From an uncultured Collinsella sp. (lineage in GTDB: Bacteria > Actinomycetota > Coriobacteriia > Coriobacteriales > Coriobacteriaceae), in NCBI GenBank assembly GCA_900546105.1, contig URBP01000007.1, positions 1-36,568 of the forward strand: DNA of 36,568 bases. Direction: 5' to 3'. The position numbers and the translations under genes were made by a program. This document shows positions 17,853-24,395 of the stretch, in pieces; the stretch's first letter is position 1; every line of letters begins with the position of its first letter. Below the pieces are notes generated by a model, which worked only from the letters and a program-made list of their open reading frames with translations, made no database searches and was not told the origin of the DNA.

Positions 17853-17900
17853 CCCGGACGCCCCCACGTACCGGCACCACCCACGATTGGAGTTTTCGAT

Positions 17901-18935
17901 ATGTCCCGTAATGCCACCGATAGCACTGTCCTGCTGGGCCACGGCTCCGGCGGCCAGATGATGAAGCGCATTATCGATGAGGTCTTTCTGGATGCCTTTG
18001 GGTCGCCCGAGCTGCTCGCGGGCAACGATGCCGGCGTCGCTGCGCTGCCCGCAAGCGGGCGAATCGCCATGTCGACCGACAGCTTTGTGGTAACGCCGCA
18101 GTTCTTCCCCGGCGGCAATATCGGCCGCCTCGCCGTATGTGGAACCGTCAACGACGTCGCGACCTCGGGCGCCAACGTGCGCTACCTCTCATGCGGCTTT
18201 ATCCTCGAAGAGGGCTATCCCATGGACAAGCTGCGCCAGATTGTGCAGACCATGGCCGAAACGGCGTGCGAGGCGGGCGTGTCCATAATCACCGGCGACA
18301 CCAAGGTGGTCGAGCGTGGAGGTGCCGACGGCGTCTACATCAATACCGCCGGCGTGGGCGAAGTGCCCGCGGGCGTAGCGCTCAGCGGTGCAAACTGTCG
18401 GACCGGCGACGCCATCCTGGTATCGGGTACGCTAGGCGACCACGGCATCGCCATCATGAGCCAGCGCGAGGGCTTGGCGTTTTCGAGCAACATCGAAAGC
18501 GATGCTGCGCCGCTCAATCATCTGATTGCCGACGTGCTCGCCGCCGCCCCCGACACCCGCTGCTTCCGCGACCCCACGCGCGGCGGCCTGGCATCCACGC
18601 TCAACGAGTTTGCCCAGGCCAGCGGCGTCGCCATGGAGATCGACGAGGATACCGTGCCCGTGCGCCCCGACGTGCAGGCGACATGTGAGATGCTCGGCTA
18701 CGATGTGCTGCAGGTGGCAAACGAGGGCAAGATGGTTGCCGTGGTGCCGGCCGAGCAGGCCGATGCCGCGCTGGCCGCCATGCGTTCCGCCCGCTACGGC
18801 GAGAACGCGGCGATTATCGGCCGCGTGCTGCCGCTTGGATCGGACGCTCGACCCGCCGTGCGCGTACGCACCGGCTGGGGATCGACCCGCATCCTCGACA
18901 TGCTCGTGGGAGAACAACTGCCGAGGATTTGCTAA
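17901..18935 (+). CDS. hypE: HypE, carbamoyl dehydratase
   Basis: A 344-residue AIR-synthase-like enzyme that dehydrates the carbamoyl group placed on its C-terminal cysteine by HypF to thiocyanate, which supplies CN to HypD. It has GHGSGGQMM near the N-terminus, then the ATP-binding segments GNDAGVA, SITGDTKVVERG-like residues and DPTRGGLASTLNE. It ends exactly in PRIC, with the required terminal cysteine. It lies 48 bases after hypD. The hypA and hypB genes and the hydrogenase subunits are not in this window. Confidence 0.97.
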   Translation: MSRNATDSTVLLGHGSGGQMMKRIIDEVFLDAFGSPELLAGNDAGVAALPASGRIAMSTDSFVVTPQFFPGGNIGRLAVCGTVNDVATSGANVRYLSCGFILEEGYPMDKLRQIVQTMAETACEAGVSIITGDTKVVERGGADGVYINTAGVGEVPAGVALSGANCRTGDAILVSGTLGDHGIAIMSQREGLAFSSNIESDAAPLNHLIADVLAAAPDTRCFRDPTRGGLASTLNEFAQASGVAMEIDEDTVPVRPDVQATCEMLGYDVLQVANEGKMVAVVPAEQADAALAAMRSARYGENAAIIGRVLPLGSDARPAVRVRTGWGSTRILDMLVGEQLPRIC

Positions 18936-18987
18936 CGACAAAGGCTCAGGGCTATTAAAGATATTCAGATTCCAAACATGCCCGGCA

Positions 18988-19016
18988 CGCATGCCCAGTA
19001 TCATGGGGTGCGTTTT
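18988..19016 (+). terminator. Possible terminator after hypE
   Basis: CGCATGCCC (18988-18996) can pair with GGGGTGCG (19005-19012) with a small bulge, followed by TTTT. It lies between hypE and the HAD phosphatase gene. The stem is imperfect, so the call is tentative. Confidence 0.4.
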
Positions 19017-19040
19017 ACAACTCAAGCGGCAGGAGCACCC

Positions 19041-19709
19041 ATGGCAGCAGCTTTTTCCCATGTGATCTTTGATCTGGATGGCACCATCCTCAACACGCTC
19101 GAGGACCTGGCGGCCGCCAGCAACCATACCTGCGAGATGCACGGCTGGCCCACGTTTGCCGTAGACGAGTACCGCTACAAGGTGGGAAACGGCATGCTCA
19201 AGCTGGTCGAGCGCTTTATGCCCGCCGAGTATGCGGGCGACGGCCGTATGTTTGAGCAGACGCTTGCCGAGTTTAGGGCTTACTACGGCGAGCACAAGGA
19301 GGACCACACCGCACCGTACGCCGGTACGATCGAGATGCTCGACCGCCTGCGCACCGCGGGCGTGCAGCTTGCCGTGCTCACCAACAAGGACCATGTTTCG
19401 GCCGCTCCGCTTATCGAGAAGTATTTTGGTTCCGAGCGCTTTGCGCTGGTGCAGGGCCGCGTCGATGCGTTTCCTCCCAAGCCCGAGGCGCCTGTTACGC
19501 TGCATGTGATGGAAGCGCTGGGCGCCGATCCGTCGACCACGCTCTATGTGGGCGATTCCAATGTCGATATCCTGACCGGTCACAACGCCGGCCTCAAGAG
19601 CGCCGGCGTCGCCTGGGGCTTCCGTGGCCGCGCAGAGCTGGAAGCCGCCGGCGCCGACTACGTGGTAGATACGCAGGACGAACTCGCCGAGCTAATCTTG
19701 GGCGAGTAG
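19041..19709 (+). CDS. HAD-superfamily phosphatase, phosphoglycolate-phosphatase-like
   Basis: A 222-residue HAD hydrolase. Motif I is FDLDGTILNT with the nucleophile Asp, motif II is VLTNKD, motif III includes the Lys in FPPKPEA, and motif IV is YVGDSNVDILTGHNAG. A helical cap lies between motifs I and II (about 20-85), as in Gph/PGMB-type enzymes. It probably removes phosphate from a small metabolite such as phosphoglycolate; the substrate cannot be read from sequence. The start at 19041 has CAGGAG upstream; an in-frame ATG at 18978 falls inside the hairpin region and lacks support. Confidence 0.9.
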   Translation: MAAAFSHVIFDLDGTILNTLEDLAAASNHTCEMHGWPTFAVDEYRYKVGNGMLKLVERFMPAEYAGDGRMFEQTLAEFRAYYGEHKEDHTAPYAGTIEMLDRLRTAGVQLAVLTNKDHVSAAPLIEKYFGSERFALVQGRVDAFPPKPEAPVTLHVMEALGADPSTTLYVGDSNVDILTGHNAGLKSAGVAWGFRGRAELEAAGADYVVDTQDELAELILGE

Positions 19710-19750
19710 CGAGCGACACCGCTTAACGCAGCTGCGACAATTCTTCCACG

Positions 19751-19925
19751 CGGAAAGTGCATCCCGTTTTGGAGCTCCGAAATGGGATGCACTTTCCGTT
19801 TGAGGCGCGTCGGGGAAACCGTATCCCGTTTCAGAGCAATATTCCGGGTCGCGGTTTCCGCAACCCGCCCCATCCGGAAACCGCGACCCGGAATTCGGCC
19901 AAAAAACCGGGTCGCATTTTCCCGA
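19751..19925. repeat. Nested palindromic repeat, copy 2 (GGAAAC-GCGACCC family)
   Basis: The first hairpin has 15-bp perfect arms CGGAAAGTGCATCCC (19751-19765) and complement (19784-19798). The second has 17-bp perfect arms at 19844-19860 and 19875-19891 (CGGGTCGCGGTTTCCG type), inside weaker outer arms with CCCGTTT/AAACCGGG. The second part aligns with the unit at 4798-4911. It follows the HAD gene and contains no coding sequence. Confidence 0.65.
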
Positions 19926-19947
19926 GCATTTGATGCGGCGTTGATAC

Positions 19948-20004
19948 AAGGAGTGTCCCCAACTGCCGGCAGAAAAGGAACGTCCCCAAGTGCCGCCTCA
20001 ATGA
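19948..20004. repeat. Partial copy of the flanking words of the REP-like repeat
   Basis: The segment reads AAGGAGTGTCCCCAACTGCC and then AAAAGGAACGTCCCCAAGTG, ending in ATGACTACC-type sequence. These are the words that flank the palindromic cores at 59-219 and 34733-34890, but the GAGAGTGG core hairpin itself is missing here. The copy is directly next to the structured element at 20031-20150. Confidence 0.6.
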
Positions 20005-20030
20005 CTACCATGGCAACGCCGCAGGTAGAG

Positions 20031-20150
20031 GACGGGCAGCGAGCGGGCACCAGTGCGAACAAATTGGCATGAAAAGAGGACGGTATAGACCTTCTGGTCA
20101 TGCCGTCCTCTTTGAATGACAAGTTGTCGCTCTGGTGCCCGCGCAGCGTC
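20031..20150 (+). ncRNA. Structured RNA or repeat element, copy A
   Basis: A four-part stem can be drawn. P1 pairs GCGGGCACCAG (20043-20053) with 20132-20142. P2 pairs GCGAACAA (20055-20062, one bulge) with TTGTCGC (20124-20130). P3 pairs TTGGCAT (20064-20070) with ATGACAA (20116-20122, one mismatch). P4 pairs AGAGGACGG (20075-20083) with 20103-20111 and has a GACC-TTCT-GGTC tip. GAAA and TTGA lie opposite each other between P3 and P4. The element at 36457-36568 has the same plan with compensating base changes. Strand and function are unknown; the plus strand is a choice of convenience. Confidence 0.6.
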
Positions 20151-20155
20151 GGGCA

Positions 20156-20183
20156 GTTACGGCGTTTGGTAAAACGCCGTAAC
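20156..20183. terminator. Perfect 12-bp hairpin before the lipoprotein gene end
   Basis: GTTACGGCGTTT (20156-20167) and its exact complement (20172-20183) enclose a 4-base loop, 20 bases past the stop of the minus-strand lipoprotein gene. No T run follows on either strand, so it could be a weak terminator or an RNA 3' stabiliser. Confidence 0.45.
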
Positions 20184-20202
20184 GAACTACCGCGTAACTC
20201 CC

Positions 20203-20760
20203 CTAGCTCATCATCGCATTCATCATCTCGGTGGTTGCGGAATCGTCAGCAGACCACTCGCCATCGTCATTGGCGGTGTACTTGAAGGTAACCTTGGTGT
20301 CCTTGGTCTTAGCGGCCTTGGTCACGTCGACCATGACCTGGCCGGCCATCTTGTACAGGTCGTCCTCGGAAGGCATCGTATCGAGCGCCGCGATCTTCTC
20401 CTGATACTGGGTGGCGAAATCTTCAACGATCTTGTTCATGGACTTGCAGGTAATGGTGACATCGGCAGTCGCGGTGCCCTTGTCCTCGTCGACCGTCACA
20501 TCGCCGATCTTGTAGTCAAAACCCTCGAGATAGCTCTTGGCGTACTCCTTGGGATCGATGCCCAGCTGCTCGAACTCGTCGCCCGAGGCCTCTTCCAGGC
20601 CGGCGAGGAAGTCGTCGCCGCCGTTCTTGACCTCGTCAAACTGCGTCGTAAGATCCTCGGTGATGAGCTCCTCAACCGAAGGACCTCCGCAGCCGGAAAG
20701 CACAACCACGCACGCGACCAGAACAGCCATCAGGGGCGCAAGCAGCAGCTTCTTCTTCAT
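20203..20760 (-). CDS. Secreted lipoprotein of unknown function
   Basis: A 185-residue protein with a lipoprotein signal: MKKK, a hydrophobic stretch, and the lipobox VLSGC with the modified Cys at about residue 24. The mature part is acidic and alternates helix and strand (LEGFDYKIGDVTVDEDKGTATADVTITC), resembling small Gram-positive lipoproteins with a DUF5105-like fold. No catalytic motif was seen. The ATG at 20760 follows GGGAGGA. It is probably anchored to the outer face of the membrane; its role is not known, and neighbours give no hint. Confidence 0.88.
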   Translation of the reverse strand: MKKKLLLAPLMAVLVACVVVLSGCGGPSVEELITEDLTTQFDEVKNGGDDFLAGLEEASGDEFEQLGIDPKEYAKSYLEGFDYKIGDVTVDEDKGTATADVTITCKSMNKIVEDFATQYQEKIAALDTMPSEDDLYKMAGQVMVDVTKAAKTKDTKVTFKYTANDDGEWSADDSATTEMMNAMMS

Positions 20761-20938
20761 GACATTCCTCCCAACAAGCGGCACCGCGCTTCCCGACGCG
20801 GGGCGCGTCGTAACAATAAGGCCATACTAGCCGATAACGAACACCCCCGGCAAAGCAAAGGCGCAGTCGGCTCGATTTAACGTCCGAACGGTTTACCGGT
20901 CCGCCCAACGCGCAATAAAACGTTCCGCCGCATTGCAA

Positions 20939-20970
20939 TAAAAAAGGGCGGCCGGATAACCCGACCACCC
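20939..20970 (-). terminator. Rho-independent terminator after the EIIA gene
   Basis: On the minus strand GGGTGGTCGG (20970-20961) pairs with CCGGCCGCCC (20955-20946), with wobble pairs, and is followed by TTTTTT. It lies 26 bases past the stop of the EIIA gene. Confidence 0.8.
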
Positions 20971-20995
20971 CAAAACACCCTTATGTTGCCGCAGA

Positions 20996-21532
20996 CTACT
21001 TGCGGACGACCTTGACGATGGCATCGCCAGCGGAGACAGCGGAGTCAGCCTCGACGGCGAGCTCGACGTCGGCGAACTCGGCGGTGTTGGACACAGCCAC
21101 GACGACGCAGTCCTTGTAGCCGGCAGCGGCGATCTTGGCGCGGTCGATCTTGAGCATGGGCTGGCCAGCCTTAACGACATCGTCGGCCTTGACGAAGCCC
21201 TCGAAGCCGTCGCCGTTCATGTTGACGGTATCGACGCCAACGTGCACCAGAACCTCGATGCCGCTATCGGACTGCAGGCCCACGGCGTGACCCATGGTGA
21301 CGGTCACCTTGCCGTCGCAGGGAGCGTAGACCAGATCGTCCTCGGGCCACACGGCGCAGCCCTTGCCCAGGACCTCGCCGCCAAAGACGGGATCGGGCAC
21401 ATCGGCCATCTTGATGACCTTGCCCTTGACGGGCGAGCACAGCACGTCGGCGCCGGCAGAAGCAGAGATGGAGGACGGAGCAGCGGCAGTCGCGGGCTCA
21501 GCCTTCTTCTTGAACATGTCAAACAGACCCAT
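20996..21532 (-). CDS. crr: PTS EIIA component, glucose type
   Basis: A 178-residue free-standing IIA(Glc) protein. After a short amphipathic start (MGLFDMFKKK) comes the beta-sandwich domain. The two active-site histidines are His82 in GHAVGLQS and the phosphorylated His97 in VLVHVGVDT, 15 residues apart as in E. coli His75/His90. It passes phosphate from HPr to a EIIB domain. The start at 21532 has AGAGGAG upstream. It follows the GH1 gene on the same strand, and the EIIBC at 29679-31106 lacks its own EIIA domain, so this protein may serve that transporter and others. The symbol is by family resemblance. Confidence 0.92.
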   Translation of the reverse strand: MGLFDMFKKKAEPATAAAPSSISASAGADVLCSPVKGKVIKMADVPDPVFGGEVLGKGCAVWPEDDLVYAPCDGKVTVTMGHAVGLQSDSGIEVLVHVGVDTVNMNGDGFEGFVKADDVVKAGQPMLKIDRAKIAAAGYKDCVVVAVSNTAEFADVELAVEADSAVSAGDAIVKVVRK

Positions 21533-21581
21533 ACGTTTTCTCCTCTTGATTAAGCGCAACGTTGTGCGCATGCCTATGGTG

Positions 21582-21587
21582 ATTATA
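21582..21587 (-). promoter_or_regulatory. Putative -10 box upstream of the EIIA gene
   Basis: On the minus strand a perfect TATAAT lies 50 bases before the EIIA start. The best -35 candidate (TTAGCA, 17 bases upstream) is weak. It suggests the EIIA gene can be transcribed apart from the GH1 gene. Confidence 0.45.
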
Positions 21588-21672
21588 GTGCCAAATGGTT
21601 CAAATGCTAAGGTGGGGACTCGAATCGCGAGCCCATCCCAACGCTTTTCCCCGGTGGCACTCATATTGTCGA

Positions 21673-23121
21673 TTAATCCAGGCCCTCGGCACCGTTGGAC
21701 TTGATGATCTTCTGGTAGGCGTAGAAGCTGTCCTTGCGGCGGCGCTCGTAGGTACCGGTGCCGTCGTCGTACTTATCGACGTGGATGAAGCCATAGCGCT
21801 TGCGCATCTCGCCGGTGCCGGCGGACACCAGGTCGATGGGACCCCACCAGGTGTAGGCGATCAGGTCGACGCCGTCGGCAATGGCCTCGCCCATGGCCTT
21901 GATGTGGCTCTGCAAGTAGGCGATGCGGTACGGATCGTGGATGGAACCGTCCTCCTCGACCTCATCGTAGGCGCCCATGCCGTTCTCGACCACCATCAGC
22001 GGAATCTCGTAGCGGGCGTAAATCTCGTTGAGGGCGATGCGCAGGCCCAGCGGATCGATCTGCCAGCCCCAATCGGTGGACTCCAGATAGGGGTTCTTGC
22101 CGCCAAAGGTCATGTTGCCCTCGGTCATCTCGTGATCCCTGTGGGTGCCCACGGTGCCGGACATGTAGTAGCTAAAGGTGTAGAAATCGACCTTGCCGTC
22201 GGCGATATCCTGCAGGTCACCGTCCTCCATCACAAGCTCGACATCGTTCTCGGCCCAGAAGCGCTTGGCATAGAACGGATACTTGCCGCGCACCTGCACG
22301 TCGGAGCAGTACCAGTTCATGGTATTCATCTCCTGCTGCGTGGCGAACACGTCGGCCGGATCGCACGTGGCGGCATAGGAGAGGATGAAGCAGTCCATGT
22401 TGCCCATCTTAAACTGCGGATAGTGCTCGTGGGCATAGCGCACGACGCGGCCGCTGGCGACAAACTGGTGATGCAGGGCCTGCATACGGGCCTGCGGCGT
22501 GGTGTGGACCGCCGAAGCCGGGCCCTCAAAGCCCTGGATCATGCTGGTCCCAAAGAGGTTGCCCATGTCCTGGGTGCCGCAGTTGATCTCGTTGAAGGTG
22601 AGCCAGAACTTGACCTTGTCCTGATAGCGGTCGAAGACGGTCTGGCAGTACTTCTCAAAGAAGCCGATGAGCTCGCGGCTCGCCCAGCCGTTGTATTTCT
22701 CGACCAGGTGATAGGGCATCTCGTAGTGCGACAGGGTCACGAGCGGCTCGATATTGTGAGCGCGCAGGCAGTCGAAGACGCGGTCGTAAAAGGCGAGGCC
22801 GGCCTCGTTGGGCTCGGCGTCGTCGCCGTTGGGGAAGATGCGGCTCCAAGAGATGGACATGCGGAACATGTTGAAGCCCATCTCGGCGAACAGCGCGATG
22901 TCCTCCTCGTAGTGGTGGTAGAAATCGATGCCGTCATGATTGGGGTAGAAGCGGTCGGGGTCGATGTCGATCGTGATCTGACGCGGCTCCTTGTAGCTGC
23001 CGCCCAAGAAATGGTCGTCGACCGAAGGACCGCGGCCGTCCACGTTCCAAGCGCCCTCAAACTGATTGGCGGCCGTGGCGCCACCCCAATAGAAACCCTC
23101 GGGGAACTTGATGTTTGCCAT
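21673..23121 (-). CDS. GH1 6-phospho-beta-glucosidase
   Basis: A 482-residue family 1 glycosidase. The N-terminal FYWGGATAANQFEGAW signature, the acid/base Glu178 in TFNEIN and the nucleophile Glu379 in VVENGMG are intact. The C-terminal RKRYGFIHVDKYDDGTGTYERRRKDSFYAYQKII stretch, given here by its KRYGF, VDKYDDG and RKDSF parts, is typical of enzymes acting on 6-phospho-beta-glucosides made by the PTS. It splits such sugars to glucose 6-phosphate and an aglycone in the cytoplasm. The ATG at 23121 has AAAGGAG upstream. It precedes the EIIA gene and lies next to an AraC regulator. Confidence 0.94.
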   Translation of the reverse strand: MANIKFPEGFYWGGATAANQFEGAWNVDGRGPSVDDHFLGGSYKEPRQITIDIDPDRFYPNHDGIDFYHHYEEDIALFAEMGFNMFRMSISWSRIFPNGDDAEPNEAGLAFYDRVFDCLRAHNIEPLVTLSHYEMPYHLVEKYNGWASRELIGFFEKYCQTVFDRYQDKVKFWLTFNEINCGTQDMGNLFGTSMIQGFEGPASAVHTTPQARMQALHHQFVASGRVVRYAHEHYPQFKMGNMDCFILSYAATCDPADVFATQQEMNTMNWYCSDVQVRGKYPFYAKRFWAENDVELVMEDGDLQDIADGKVDFYTFSYYMSGTVGTHRDHEMTEGNMTFGGKNPYLESTDWGWQIDPLGLRIALNEIYARYEIPLMVVENGMGAYDEVEEDGSIHDPYRIAYLQSHIKAMGEAIADGVDLIAYTWWGPIDLVSAGTGEMRKRYGFIHVDKYDDGTGTYERRRKDSFYAYQKIIKSNGAEGLD

Positions 23122-23288
23122 GAGCATCTCCTTTGCATTGCGGGTCGATAGGCCGAGTATCGCCCACGCACGCGACAGACAGGGGCAGGGGTGCCAAACC
23201 CGACACTTCTTTTCGCAGACGCGCGCTGCAACAGCGCTGCAGCTGAAACTTTTTGACACCGAAGGAGCGAAGACGATCCGCTCCGCGC

Positions 23289-24281
23289 TTACCGGCGGTA
23301 TGCCGCGGGGGTGCAGCCATACTTGTCGTGAAACTTACGGTAGAAGAAGCTCATGTTTTCATAGCCCACCGCATGCGCAGCCGCCCCGGCCGTGGCGCCG
23401 CCGCACAGAAGCTCGGCCGCACGTACCAGGCGTCGCTCCTGCACAAGCTGCCTAAAGGTCTTGCCCACATGCCGCTTGAGGAGCGCCGTCGCATAATTAG
23501 GGCTCAAGCCAAACTCCGCCGCCATCCCCTCGAGGGAGCACGCGGCGAATTCGCGATCGATATAGCCGAGCATTCCCGTCACCAGGGCAGTGGGCCCCGC
23601 CGCGCCGTCCGCCGCGCCGCGCACCAGCTCGCGCTCGTAGCAATCCATGAGCTCGGCCAAAAACAGCTGAAACAGACGCAAGACGATCTCGGGACCGTTG
23701 GGGCTCGGGTCGTACAGCTCGCAGAGCATCTCCTGCATGTAGCGCCGAATCCGACGGCTCTCGCCGCAATGAAAACGGACATGGCCCCGATGGTCCGTCT
23801 CGCTGTTGAGCGCGTTGAACAAAAACCGCGAGACCGCGCTCTCGCGCGAGAGGCTCGACTCGAGACTCCGGCGCAAAAAAGAGCGTGAAACGGTCATGCT
23901 CAGCATGATGTCGTCCTCGCCGAGCGCCGCCACGGCATGAGGGCAAAGGGCGTCGAGCAAAAGCACCTCGTTGCGGCGCAACTCGAGCCTCTCCCCCGCC
24001 ACCGTCTGCGGGCAGCGCCCGCGATACACATAGCTCATCTCCACGTAATCATGCACGTGCTCGGGAACTGCATTAAAGCGCGAGTTTTTCCTTATCGTCA
24101 GGCCGCGCGGCATGCCGGGCTGGGCATAGGCAAACCCTGGCTGCCCAATCTTGCGCACTGGGCATCCGTCGATTTCGACATGCTCGGTCATAATCGACCA
24201 ATCAAATGCCATGCCGTCTTTATAAGCGATCTCACTGGCGCTCAGTTCGCTGAGCCTACGCTCGAGCTCGTCGATCTCCAT
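23289..24281 (-). CDS. AraC-family transcriptional regulator
   Basis: A 330-residue regulator. Residues about 60-150 form a cupin-like sensor domain (VPEHVHDYVEMSYVYRG with metal-site-like histidines), and about 230-330 two helix-turn-helix motifs (LEGMAAEFGLSPNYATALLKRH and AAHAVGYENMSFFYRKFHDKYG), ending in the usual TPAAYRR. It is transcribed divergently from the large glycosidase gene at 24396 with a 114-base gap. It lies upstream of the GH1 gene on the same strand. It probably activates one or both in response to a sugar. The ligand is unknown. Confidence 0.92.
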   Translation of the reverse strand: MEIDELERRLSELSASEIAYKDGMAFDWSIMTEHVEIDGCPVRKIGQPGFAYAQPGMPRGLTIRKNSRFNAVPEHVHDYVEMSYVYRGRCPQTVAGERLELRRNEVLLLDALCPHAVAALGEDDIMLSMTVSRSFLRRSLESSLSRESAVSRFLFNALNSETDHRGHVRFHCGESRRIRRYMQEMLCELYDPSPNGPEIVLRLFQLFLAELMDCYERELVRGAADGAAGPTALVTGMLGYIDREFAACSLEGMAAEFGLSPNYATALLKRHVGKTFRQLVQERRLVRAAELLCGGATAGAAAHAVGYENMSFFYRKFHDKYGCTPAAYRR

Positions 24282-24395
24282 GGCTTGCCAATCGTTGATT
24301 TAGTCATAGTTCGTCGTGATTCAGATATTAGCAGAACGCGCCGACGCGTCCATAATCTGTGCTATGCAGCAGATCGATCGAGCCAAGGAGGATCC

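Noticed and set aside
21600..21645. Sequence like a tRNA T arm (GATTCGAGTC) on the minus strand upstream of the EIIA gene
   Set aside because: The flanking bases do not form the 5-bp T stem, and no acceptor or anticodon arm could be found.
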